Shown here: one piece after another, positions 10,463 to 21,359 of the stretch
Numbering within the stretch: the stretch's first letter is position 1
Layout: every line of letters begins with the position of its first letter
NCBI GenBank assembly: GCA_051530055.1
Contig: CM121341.1
Span: 8,680,001 to 8,744,000, forward strand
Length of the DNA: 64,000 bases
From: Neoechinorhynchus agilis
Taxonomy: Eukaryota > Acanthocephala
Reading direction: 5' to 3'
Translations under genes and position numbers: made by a program
The notes under the pieces: model-generated
Seen by the model: only the letters and a program-made list of their open reading frames with translations
The model's database searches: none
What the model was told of the DNA's origin: nothing

Positions 10463-12230
10463 AAAAACCTGAATTAAAAAATATTTTGTTTAAATATAAA
10501 GAATTTAATGATTAAATGAAAAAATATTTCCTTTCGAATCTAGTCACCATTTCGCTCACGACTGGAAAAAACCTGAATTAAAAAATATTTTGTTTAAATA
10601 TAAAGAATTTAATGATTAAATGAAAAAATATTTTCTTTTCGAATCTAGTCACTATTTCGCTCACGTCTGAGAAAAAACCTAAATTAAAAAATATTTTGTT
10701 TAAATATAAAGAATTTAATGATTAAATGAAAAAATTTCTTTTCGAATCTAGTCACCATTTCGCTCACGACTGGAAAAAACCTAAATTAAAAAATATTTGG
10801 TTTAAATATAAAGAATTTAATGATTAAATGAAAAAATATTTTCTTTTCGAATCTAGTCACTATTTCGCTCACGTCTGAGAAAAAACCTAAATTAAAAAAT
10901 ATTTTGTTTAAATATAAAGAATTTAATGATTAAATGAAAAAATATTTCCTTTCGAATCTAGTCACCATTTCGCCCACGACTGGGATAAAACCTAAATTAA
11001 AAAATATTTTGTTTAAATATAAAGAATTTAATGATAAAATGGAAAAATATTTCTTTTCGAATCTAGTCACTATTTCGCTCACGACTGGGATAAAACCTAA
11101 ATTAAAAAATATTTTGTTTAAATATAAAGAATTTAATGATTAAATAAAAAAATATTTCTTTTCGAATCTAGTCACTATTTCGCTCACGTCTGAGAAAAAA
11201 CCTAAATTAAAAAATATTTTGTTTAAATATAAAGAATTTAATGATTAAATGAAAAAATATTTCTTTTCGAATCTAGTCACTATTTCGCTAACGTCTGAGA
11301 AAAACCTGAATTAAAAAATATTTTGTTTAAATATAAAGAATTTAATGATTAAATAAAAAAATATTTCCTTTCGAATCTAGTCACCATTTCGCTCACGTCT
11401 GAGAAAAACCTAAATTAAAAAATATTTTGTTTAAATATAAAGAATTTAATGATTAAATGAAAAAATATTTCCTTTCGAATCTAGTCACCATTTCGCTCAC
11501 GTCTGAGAAAAACCTAAATTAAAAAATATTTTGTTTAAATATAAAGAATTTAATGATTAAATGAAAAAATATTTCCTTTCGAATCTAGTCACCATTTCGC
11601 TCACGTCTGAGAAAAACCTAAATTAAAAAATATTTTGTTTAAATATAAAGAATTTAGTTAAATAAAAAATATTTCTTTTCGAATCTAGTCACCATTTCGC
11701 TCACGACTGAGAAAAACCTGAATTAAAAAATATTTTGTTTAAATATAAAGAATTTAATGATTAAATAAAAAAATATTTCTTTTCGAATCTAGTCACCATC
11801 TCGCCCACGACTGGGATAAAACCTGAATTAAAAAATATTTTGTTTAAGTATAAAGAATTTAATGATTAAATGAAAAAATATTTCCTTTCGAATCTAGTCA
11901 CCATCTCGCTCACGTCTGAGAAAAACCTAAATTAAAAAATATTTTGTTTAAATATAAAGAATTTAATGATTAAATAAAAAAATATTTCTTTTCGAATCTA
12001 GTCACCATTTCGCTCACGACTGGGAAAACCTGAATTAAAAAATATTTTGTTTAAATATAAAGAATTTAATGATAAAATGAAAAATATTTCTTTTCGAATC
12101 TAGTCACCATTTCGCCCACGACTGGGATAAAACCTGAATTAAAAAATATTTTGTTTAAATATAAAGAATTTAATGATTAAATAAAAAAATATTTCCTTTC
12201 GAATCTAGTCACCATTTCGCTCACGTCTAA
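10463..12230. repeat. 104-bp minisatellite, about 17 copies
   Basis: Head-to-tail units of about 104 bp run without interruption. Each contains AATTAAAAAATATTTTGTTT, AATATAAAGAATTTAATGAT and CGAATCTAGTCACCATTTCG. Units differ mainly by short indels and by alternating GCTCACGACTGG and GCTCACGTCTGAG ends, suggesting higher-order dimer-like amplification. The array stops about 90 bp before the GPD gene start. Confidence 0.95.
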
Positions 12231-12322
12231 GGAATGTTTAACTTTTTTTAAAGATATGCGTCACCATCTCATTCTTTTTAGACTAAGAACACACACACTA
12301 GCGAGTTACAATCTCCGGTACA

Positions 12323-13457
12323 ATGATCACTCGAACGGTTGATGAAGTGTTCGGTAATTCTTATCCATTAAAAGTAGCACTGATCGGTTCAGGTAATTGG
12401 GGATCGGCAATAGCTAGAGTTATAGGAAACAATGTTCTAACAAACTATCGGTTTCAAAATGAAATTCAGATGTTTGTTCACGCTGAGAAAGTTAAAGGAG
12501 AATCATTGGCTACGCTAATAAATGAGCGCCATGAGAATGTTCGGTACTTACCGGGATTTTCTCTCCCGAAAAATATAATCGCAAATGAAGACTTGATCGA
12601 GGTTGTTTCGAGCGCCGATATCCTCGTATTTGTGCTGCCACATCAATTTGTGGAAAGCGTCTGTTTGAGTATTCACAAAAGCGTAAAACCAAACGCAATA
12701 GCTTTATCGTTAATTAAAGGTTTCATCGAGAGCGATAGCAAACAACTTGTGATGGCTTCAACTCTGATTGAACAAATTCTCAATGTCCCATGTGATACAT
12801 TGATGGGTGCAAACATTGCGACTGAAGTTGCTCAGGGTGATTTTTGCGAGGCTACTCTGGGATGTCGATCATTCTCACGAGGAATTCTTTTAAAATCATT
12901 TTTGGCATCGTCGCGGTTTCATATAAACGTGGTCAAGAACCGCAATGGAGTTGAGATTTGTGGCGCAGTTAAAAATATCATCGCAACCGCTGCAGGAATT
13001 CTGCTTGGACTTGAACAAGGTTATAATAGTGTCGGATCCGTTATTCAAATTGGTCTTAAAGAGATGATTCATTTACTCAAACACATGTGTCCGAATTATG
13101 ATAACTCCGTTGTTTTCGAGAGTTGTGGATTGGCGGATATAATTGCTTCGGCCGATGGAGGGAGGAATTCGCGAATAGCGGCGGAATTCGTGAGAAGTGG
13201 TAAAGAACTTGACGATTTGGAACGTGAAATGCTGAATGGTCAAAAGTTACAGGGACCCATGACTGCTACTATTTTGTTTGATTATCTTGAAGCTAATGAT
13301 TTGGATGAAGAGTTTCCTTTATTTACAACGGTCTATAGGATTTGCACTAGGAAAGCCAAAGCCGTAGGGTAAGAATGTTGCGGATCGGCATTTTACAAAA
13401 CATTCTTACATTAGAGTTATTGGAGCTGATAAAGAGATCCGTCAGTCCGTTGAGTAG
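12323..13457 (+). CDS. GPD1: NAD-dependent glycerol-3-phosphate dehydrogenase (cytosolic)
   Basis: Catalyses interconversion of dihydroxyacetone phosphate and glycerol-3-phosphate with NAD(H), linking glycolysis to lipid synthesis and the redox shuttle. The N-terminal Rossmann motif GSGNWGSA (residues 22-29) binds NAD. The substrate/catalytic region includes IKGF (Lys132) and GAVKNIIATAAGI (Lys217). The C-terminal domain has FESCGLADIIAS, GGRNSRIA and NGQKLQGPMTA. The first exon (12323-13368) covers nearly everything. A GTAAG donor at 13369 and a TTAG acceptor at 13414 give an in-frame second exon (13415-13457) and a protein of 362 residues, close to the usual 350-360. Without splicing the frame stops right after the donor at residue 349. 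A TTTTTAG acceptor-like site lies about 40 nt upstream of the ATG. Confidence 0.93.
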
Positions 13458-14687
13458 CGGCATTGGAGATTGTGGATATACAGATCGTACAGAAGCATCT
13501 TTTATATAATATTTTTAATAAAAATATCGACTATTTCTTTGAAGTGTTGATGCATCTTGTCTTTCACTAATTAAACGTTAAAATATTAGCGAAAAAATGC
13601 AATTGGTGTGATCATAGCGATTTCTTAAGGATATCGACAAATAAGCTAATGATTTAGGATTCAGACGAATCTGAAAAACCAATGTGCTTGGAATGTGATC
13701 TAGATGTTGAGACGCACTGGATTTTTGGCTCCAACACCGTTAACATCTAATTATGTTGGATTTAATGCAACTTTTTTTTAGTAAACATTCTCGCATCCAC
13801 TACTTGAGATCATTTTTACAATTATAGATTGAAATTCTTCGCCAATATAAACGAGAGAACTTTTTTGGTTTCACTCGCTCGATTAAGAAAAAAATCACTA
13901 TAATCGGCGTATTTGCTTAAGACAATTTTATGAATTTAAATGATGTGGGTTTCATTCCTTAAATAGTGTCTTTGCTTGTGAAGTCCGTTTTTCGACATTA
14001 TTTCACTAGTACCTTCCTCGAAATTGCAGAATTAATTAAAATTCTAGCACAATTTTTTAGATTCTAAATGCTAAACCGCTTAGTTTATTAACCAAAAATT
14101 TCTAGGTTTTCACCGTATAATAATTTTATGAGAAGAAAAAGTACACTTGATCACATTTTAAAATCTCTTTATGTCTATATTTTCAACTCAGTGATTCCAT
14201 TAGTCAAACTGGGAATATAGCAAGAATCTTGTTTCAAATTGACATTCTTAAAAGCGTAAATCGTTCATCATTCCTGTTGCTCATACATCTAAACTAATCC
14301 GATCGATTTTTGTTCTAATAAAGCCATCAAAAAACACTGGATTGCATAAGTCTTCTTTTTTTATTGTGATGGCAAAGTTTTAAAAGTTGCCATCGAAGTA
14401 ACAGACGTTTACATTTTTTGTAAAATCGCTGAATATTATCCGCATTTATTGTAAATCACCACATTTTCGATTGCGGAAAAGACCTGATTACTTTGAACTC
14501 CAATGTTATCTCACATACGAACAGTGATCATCGCAACCGTCCAAAAGACTTGAAAATCGTAATTTTAAGTAAATTCAATACTCTAAACAGATGAGATTGT
14601 TATTGGATAGAGCGCGAGAACTATAATTCTGTTGCTTGGAAACCGATGCTTCAAAGTAGAAGCTTCACTTTCGTAAGAGTTGCAGTC
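13458..14687. other. Intergenic, no recognised gene
   Basis: AT-rich DNA downstream of GPD. The AATAAA-like signal at about 13516 (TTTTTAATAAAAATATC) could be the GPD polyadenylation signal. No domain-bearing frame was seen. Confidence 0.4.
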
Positions 14688-14850
14688 ATGAGGTCAATGA
14701 GGTTCATTATATTGTTCATACAGCTTTATACCACGAGAACCAACAAATTTAAGATTCAATCAAATGATTTTAACGTGTATCATCCGCTAACGTGCGGTTG
14801 GCCAATTCCATTTACATGTTCAAAAAATGATACAAAGTGTTGCCCGGAGG
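14688..14850 (+). CDS. Possible secreted Cys-rich peptide, first exon
   Basis: From the ATG at 14688 (alternative 14697) the frame gives a hydrophobic leader RFIILFIQLY, then a short mature part with the spacing C-x7-C-x6-CC (LTCGWPIPFTCSKNDTKCC). It reaches a plausible donor, GAG followed by GTAGGAAC at about 14850. The continuing frame runs into the arm of a hairpin MITE and stops, so a spliced second exon would be expected, but none was identified. This could be a short venom- or antimicrobial-like peptide gene or a chance frame. Weak support. Confidence 0.35.
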
Positions 14851-14890
14851 TAGGAACTGAAGGCAAAGTGATTTACTTTCTATTGATGTT

Positions 14891-15026
14891 TTTATGGCGG
14901 AAAAATTGAAGTTATTAAACCCGATTGGTTTCGAAGGTACAATCTTGTACGTGTTTATCAAGAAGGTTTATAGAATGTAAACTAGAAACCAATCGGATTC
15001 AATAACTTCAATTTTTCCGCCATAAA
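14891..15026. mobile_element. Hairpin MITE, family A
   Basis: Two 42-bp arms, 14891-14932 and 14985-15026, are perfect inverted repeats apart from two mismatches, around a 52-bp centre. The arms start TTTATGGCGGAAAAATTGAA. The centre shares GGTACAATCTTGTACG with the larger copy at 31445-31660, showing one family. No transposase; non-autonomous. Confidence 0.85.
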
Positions 15027-15962
15027 AAAACGTGAATAATTAAATCTTCAAACACTTTTCATTGAACAAATCCCAAAAGGTTCTTCTGATGGAGCAGAGA
15101 AATCTCTGTTACCGATATGTCCTTAATGTTGTACGAAGTATAAATCTAGATAACCAGCTCTTTTTAGCATGCAACATATTCATCCTTGAAGATATTTACT
15201 CGGTAACTTATATTTTAATTTAAAGATTAGCAATAATCCAATGACATTTAGTTGTTTAATTACAAAATGCTCAACGAATTTCCGGTTCGTATGATGTGAC
15301 AGTCATTCCGTAAAGCCTATTTCATCTTTTTTTTGCTACCAGCGCCATAGTAGGCGATTGTCCGACGTTCCCGTAAGTTCATTTTTGTATAGAATATTAG
15401 ATTTAAAAAAATTCAAACAGCTCTTATCGTCTGGGTATCCGATTGGATATTATGAATGCCGACATTTCTTCAAAACGCATTCTGGTCAAATACCTTCATT
15501 CGTGAGTGATTGCTTTTTGAAGAATTTTAAAAATCTTTAAAGATGATGGCTATGATTCGCACTACTTGCTTCATCAGATATGGTTATAATTCTGGAAAGG
15601 TGATGCTATCTTCCTAATGGATTTTTTAACCCGATCTTATTAAAAAAATATATCTATTAATCGTATTTGAAACCAAAAACTGTCTCTTTTGACTTTTCAT
15701 TTACACTTTATTTGATTCTAATGACTGATAAAGTATACTCATATCATGTTTCTAACAAAAAAAATCACACTCTAATTGTAAGCGAAATGTAGAAAGTCTT
15801 CTTACTCAGCTTAATTGATACTTTGAAGTCGCAAGAAGCCACTGTTTTTTTACATTGGTATTCGATAAATTTCAAGGCCGTTCGGTTATCAATAATTTTG
15901 TATGGATATGAATATCATTTTGAGAAATTTAACGTTTCGAGGGAATGTAATCGGTACTAATA
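15027..15962. other. No recognised gene
   Basis: AT-rich DNA with one 60-codon open frame at 15358-15540 that begins at a donor-like GTAAGT and shows no recognisable domain. Nothing else was found. Confidence 0.35.
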
Positions 15963-16210
15963 ATGTCGATATGTGCGAAGGCACCGGTGAATGTGACTGG
16001 AATGATTGTTTAGAAGTCTTCATTCGCGGTAAATGATTTCTTTTCGATTAAAGACGTTCTGCGAACCTCGTCGGGTTCATCATCAGTTCTAAAATACAAG
16101 TGGATGAGTAATTATTTAACTCATCCACTTCACCGACGAAGTTCGAAACGTCTTTAATAAATAATCACTTACCGGGTGTAGATCTAAGGTACTAATAGTA
16201 TTCTCACCGA
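15963..16210 (-). mobile_element. Foldback element with hammerhead-like boxes, family B (Penelope-associated)
   Basis: On the minus strand CTGATGATGAACC, a six-nt loop and GGTTC (16086 down to about 16060) form a hammerhead-like stem II. A GAACGTC tract follows. The opposite arm, on the plus strand at 16131-16152, ends GTTCGAAACGTC. CUGANGA - stem II - GAAAC is the catalytic-core layout of hammerhead ribozymes, which are known in Penelope-like elements. Outer ends read GTCGATATGTG and GATCTAAGGTAC. A GIY-YIG Penelope-type relic lies just upstream on the same strand. Other family B copies: 17800-17990 and 27551-27775. Confidence 0.55.
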
Positions 16211-16214
16211 AGTA

Positions 16215-16790
16215 TTCTAGTTCTTTCTTTTGGTAGTTTTGCTATTTCGGTCTCAAAAATTCATTAATTTATTTCACCTCTCGGATAATTCCGACATTTC
16301 CTCAAAGTTTGTCATCTCATGTCCATCAGATCCTTGTTCCTGGACTCATTGTCCACTAGAAACCACTGCTTTTTCGATTTCCATCGGTTGGACTGAGCAG
16401 CATTATCAAACGATTCCTACGCTTATCACAAATTCGCTTAATCAAAATCAATTTGATGTCCACATTTCACCGAATGATTTGATATGGTTGAGGAAGAGTC
16501 ATAACGTCAAAATGCGAATATCTGTGCTGTGAGATCAATTTGCTGAGTCCCAGTTTGGTCGATCCCACATATTTAGCTGAGAAGTCTTTGCAGTGGATCT
16601 CATATACCACTTTATCATATTTCGGCTTGTTTTTTAAGGATAACTGCAAGGTTACCAGCCTTTGCAGCCTGATGAACATGATGCCCAATGTTCGTGTTTG
16701 AGATGATAAACCTTGTGAAAATGTCGAAATTATCCGAGAGGTGAAATAAGTGAATGGAGTGGTAAAACTAAGAAGAGAAGAAAGTTTTTC
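16215..16790 (-). mobile_element. Penelope-like retroelement fossil (GIY-YIG endonuclease part) between family C arms
   Basis: The minus-strand frame from about 16720 to 16467 contains KYDKVVYEIHCKDFSAKYVG, a good match to the GIY-YIG endonuclease entry of Penelope-like elements (VVYxIxCKxCxxxYIG). The upstream sequence also resembles their connector. It is a short fossil piece without a recognisable reverse transcriptase. It lies between oppositely oriented family C repeat arms (16215-16325 and 16715-16790), so those foldback repeats may be derivatives of this element. Confidence 0.6.
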
Positions 16791-17799
16791 TGATTTCAAA
16801 TAGATTAAACAAACTAAATCATAAAGCAATCAAAAGAAATCTACCTCTAAGTCCGGTTTTAGGCTGAAAAACGAAAATTTTCCATTTTGGAAAAAGTACA
16901 GGCATTTATGATCATAAAAAATAAGTTATACGAAAATCTAGTCTTGAAAATATCTCGAGTGTATCCATTTATTTCGGCAAGTAAACCATTTTCGGCAGAC
17001 GGTAAGTCAACTTGTACCTCAAATTATTATCAGTCTTTAATACAGATCGAATAATAATTAAGCCTATAAAGCTCGAAGGGATCATTAGAAGAGTCTATCA
17101 ATTCGTTAGTTTCAACACGGGCTTAATGTTGTGTGCCGACTTCACCGGCCTATTTACTTTTGGTGTTAGAATTTAATGTGTTTTGTAGATATCTTAAAAA
17201 GTTAACGAAGAAAATTTAGGACCACGAAGAGTCTCGACAAGACAATTGCATCTTTTACGTACAAAAGGCCGTAAATGGAGGATACAATCTTGTCTCCTAT
17301 ACGAATGGCAGAGTCCTCAAGGTCACACTCGATACCGAAATATATGCAGACATAAAAAATCGTTCAGTGGTAGATGAGTTCAAATTTACTCTTGCAATAA
17401 ATCCTTCAAGGGTCATTAAATTTAAATAAAGAATATTTTTCGTTCTGATTAATTTAATAATGCGTTCGTACCATGCACTATATTCTGATTGGCTACTCAT
17501 GGCGCAATTTTAACACCATTTTTTTTAATGGTGAAAGCGAAATATGAAATCAATTATTTTCCCTTAAAGGCTAATCGGATTTTATCACAACTGATAATTA
17601 TTTGTATGAAATGTCAGTGCTAACAAAACTGCTCAATTTATACACATCAAATTGAAATGAGAATTAACAGATTTACATTGATTAATAAGAAGCCAGTGGT
17701 CTTTTGAAAACAAATTCGTTAATATCTTACTTAAAATATTTTACTTTTATTCTCCATTGGAATCTTACAATTTTATAATTACGTCCATTTGATATATTA
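16791..17799. other. No recognised gene
   Basis: AT-rich sequence with one short minus-strand open frame (17297-17500) lacking recognisable motifs. Nothing else could be supported. Confidence 0.35.
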
Positions 17800-17990
17800 T
17801 TTTCGAAACGTTAAATCTCGAAGCTTTGCGAACCTCGTCGGGTTCATTATCAGTTTGTTATTAATTCAAACTGACGATGAACCTTAGGTGGTTCGAAGAA
17901 CGTCTTTAATCAAAAAAATTTATTTACGGAATGAAGATTTCTAAATTAAAAGTCTAATCATACACTTCGGTACCTCTTCTCACATATCGA
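17800..17990. mobile_element. Foldback element, family B (copy 2)
   Basis: The minus-strand arm (17853 to about 17827) reads CTGATAATGAACCC and then GACGAGGTTCGC. The plus-strand arm (17870-17904) reads CTGACGATGAACC and then GGTTCGAAGAACGTC. Both carry the hammerhead-like stem seen at 15963-16210. The right end has the family terminus, CACATATCGAC, at about 17979-17989. Confidence 0.55.
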
Positions 17991-18961
17991 CATAAAAATA
18001 GAATAAAAGTCTGGCAATATTACAATAGAAATTACCGATTTAAATGCAATAATAAAGTGATTTGTGTTTCTATGCTTGATTGCTTGCATCTTGGTGTGAA
18101 AATGAAAAAAGTATTGCATCAGTGAATTCAACAAAAGAGCGTTTTGAATCCAACTTAATAGCTTAATATCAAGACGGACTTAACAAAAACGTTAAGAATC
18201 AAGTTATTTTTCGGTACCAAACATCACTTATAAAATCATTTGCTTCAAGGCCATTTTCTCCTTGGAGCTTTAATGGTTCTCGTATTTCGTTATGGCCTTA
18301 CCATAACCACTTGCAATTCCAAACTCGATTTTAGACATAAGAATATTTGCTGTCTATGATTGCGATCTAAAGCATTGTTGAAAATGAAAAAAACGTAGTC
18401 TGGGTATAGATTGTAAATTTACTCGGATTTACGAACGACTTGAACGTCTAAATTCTCAAACGCTTCGATATAAATGATATTCACTTCTGGTGAACGTAAC
18501 TGAAGATTTTCAAACGCCGTTAAAAAAGAAGACTAACAAAATGCTTTAAGATTACTGCAAACTTTTAGGAAAAGTAGAGACTCAAGGTGCAAATCGCCGA
18601 TTTAATACTGTTTTCCCGTAAAGGAGATATTCGAGTAATGGAAACATCGAAAAAAAACTATTTTTGATGAACACTTTGAAATCTGGTGAATGCACTTAAA
18701 ATACCAATCTTCGTTCCCGTGGACTTTCGCTTGGAAGTGATGGTTTAAGATAGCAAAAAATACGTTTGATCGTAGCCTAAAAAGGATGGAACTTGTATCT
18801 TTTATTAATTTATCTGAAGAAAGTGGCACGCCAAAGTGCCTTTTGCTTGAATCCAGACAGCTTTTGTCTATATGTCAGTTTCCAATCGATCAATAAATTG
18901 ATTAGTGAACGCAAAAGAAATACGGCGAGCTTTTGAATAGGCCCCATTTGATGACAACAAT
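17991..18961. other. No recognised gene
   Basis: AT-rich DNA without domain-bearing frames, leading into the 210-bp satellite. Confidence 0.35.
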
Positions 18962-20433
18962 GATGATTAATTGCTAACAAATAAGAAGCCTTTTCTCTTG
19001 TTTACAAACAACAAAAAGTGGAGGTTTTCGCCAATTTGTTTACAAGAAGTTTAAATTGGTGATTAAAGAAGACGTCAAAATTGATTTACCGAAAGGAAAT
19101 TTCCCCTTTACCTTGTAAATGGGCGGAAAATCCTTCGCCTCAAGTTTTAATCATGGCGACCTTCGAGGATAAACGATGATTAATTGCTAACAAATAAGAA
19201 GCCTTTTCTCTTGTTTACAAACAACAAAAAGTGGAGGGTTTAATTTGTTTACAAGAAGTTTAAATTGGTGATTAAAGAAGACGTCAAAATTGATTTACCG
19301 AAAGGAAATTTCTCCTTTACCTTGTAAATACGCGGAAAAGGCTTCGCCTCAAGTTTTAATAATGGCGACCTTCGAGGATAAACGATGATTAATTGCTAGC
19401 CACTCAGAAGCCTTTTCTCTTGTTTACAAACAACAAAAAGTGGAGGTTTTAATTTGTTTACAAGAAGATTAAATTGGTGATAAAAGAAGACGTCAAAATT
19501 GATTTACCGAAAGGAAATTTCTCCTTTACCTTGTAAATGGGCAGAAAAGGCTTCGCCTCAAGTTTTTTAATAATGGCGACCTTCGAGGATAAACGATGAT
19601 TAATTGCTAGCCACTCAGAAGCCTTTTCTCTTGTTTACAAACAACAAAAAGTGGAGGTTTTAATTTGTTTACAAGAAGATTAAATTGGTGATAAAAGAAG
19701 ACGTCAAAATTGATTTACCGAAAGGAAATTTCTCCTTTACCTTGTAAATGGGCAGAAAAGGCTTCGCCTCAAGTTTTAATAATGGCGACCTTCGAGGATA
19801 AACGATGATTAATTGCTAGCCACTCAGAGGCCTTTTCTCTTGTTTACAAACAACAAAAAGTGGAGGTTTTAATTTGTTTACAAGAAGTTTAAATTGGTGA
19901 TAAAAGAAGACGTCAAAATTGATTTACCGAAAGGAAATTTCTCCTTTACCTTGTAAATGGGCGGAAAAGGCTTCGCCTCAAGTTTTAATAATGGCGACCT
20001 TCGAGGATAAACGATGATTAATTGCTAGCCACTCAGAGGCCTTTTCTCTTGTTTACAAACAACAAAAAGTGGAGGTTTTAATTTGTTTACAAGAAGTTTA
20101 AATTGGTGATAAAAGAAGACGTCAAAATTGATTTACCGAAAGGAAATTTCTCCTTTACCTTGTAAATGGGCGGAAAAGGCTTCGCCTCAAGTTTTTTAAT
20201 AATGGCGACCTTCGAGGATAAACGATGATTAATTGCTAGCCACTCAGAAGCCTTTTCTCTTGTTTACAAACAACAAAAAGTGGAGGTTTTAATTTGTTTA
20301 CAAGAAGTTTAAATTGGTGATAAAAGAAGACGTCAAAATTGATTTACCGAAAGGAAATTTCTCCTTTACCTTGTAAATGGGCGGAAAAGGCTTCGCCTCA
20401 AGTTTTAATCATGGCGACCTTCGAGGATAAACG
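18962..20433. repeat. About 210-bp satellite, 7 tandem units
   Basis: Unit starts (GATGATTAATTGCTA) are at 18962, 19175, 19384, 19595, 19804, 20013 and 20224. Periods are 209-213 bp. Each unit contains TTTTCTCTTGTTTACAAACA, AAAAGTGGAGG, TTTACCGAAAGGAAATTTC and ATGGCGACCTTCGAGG. The first two units are the most diverged (AACAAATAAGAAG instead of AGCCACTCAGAAG) and the inner ones nearly identical, as expected for recent unequal exchange in the array centre. Confidence 0.95.
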
Positions 20434-20800
20434 GAACTTTGCTGGAAAAGACGGGTTTTATAAGAAACGTCCGACGCATTTCTTCAACCAAAAACGAAAA
20501 CGTTGATTTTTGATATCGCTAAAAGAAGCGATAAAGCAAAACGTCGAGCTCAATTGGAACCAATTGAACATTAAAGATGATTTCATGATGTAGTTCACAT
20601 TTGCGCAATAAAATGTGAAAGAACGCGCAGAAAATATTTTCTAGGATCCTGCACCTTCTCAAGTGTTTTTGCCAATGCAGAAATTCCTTACTTGTTTCCT
20701 TTGTTTTTCCGCGTATTTTCCGCGTATTTTCAATGTTTCTGTATTTGGAATACAAAAGCGATGGAGATAACCGTTTTTAAGTTATTTATTATAATTTTTC
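20434..20800. other. No recognised gene
   Basis: A minus-strand open frame of 78 codons (20519-20755) lacks recognisable motifs. No other signal was found. Confidence 0.35.
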
Positions 20801-20804
20801 CTTT

Positions 20805-21000
20805 CTTCTTAGTTTTGAAACTCCATTGAGATTTGAATTGGCTGATGATTTATTTCTCCGATATTTCACCTCTCGGAAAATTCTGATATTTCCTTAAATT
20901 TTGTCATTTCTTGTAAGTTTTCTACGGTTTCAAGCTCTCGGAATTATCTGAGAGGTTAAATATCGGGGAAATGGTGGCAAAACTAAGGAAAAGAAAGTCT
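20805..21000. mobile_element. Foldback repeat, family C (copy)
   Basis: The reverse arm at 20805-20915 (CTTAGTTTTGAAACTCC, then TTTCACCTCTCGG) faces a forward arm at 20938-21000 (CTCGGAATTATCTGAGAGG, then AAACTAAGGAAAAGAAAG). It is built like the 9283-9525 copy. Confidence 0.6.
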
Positions 21001-21359
21001 ATTTTCCCCCGAAGATAATAATCCACGAGATTGGAACGTTTGTTCTCCAAATCAAGTTTTTTTGTGCCACAAAATCATGTATTCTGTCAACAAAACCTCG
21101 TTTGTATCTCAAGATAATTTTCTGTTTCCCTTTGCCCTAATAAATCTCATTTTTTCAATTTTGAATTTTACTTTCATGTTTTGTTTTTAAAAATTGACAC
21201 TTGGGATGCTGTAAGGATAAAAAGAGATACTTTATATCCGAGAGAGTTTCGAATAGAAAATGCAGTTATTGTTCTGGCACAACTTTACTCTTAACTTCCT
21301 CTCGATATTGATTTATTGTAAATGCATCCTTTTGAGACACTATTGTTTAACCTTTTTTT
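21001..21359. other. No gene; lead-in to satellite
   Basis: AT-rich DNA with nothing recognised. A TTTTTTTTAGGC motif precedes the first satellite unit. Confidence 0.35.

Noticed and set aside
10463-12230. Regularly spaced repeats that could suggest a CRISPR-like array
   Set aside because: Unit and spacer are the same repeated sequence, the units are about 104 bp without unique spacers, and the genome is eukaryotic.
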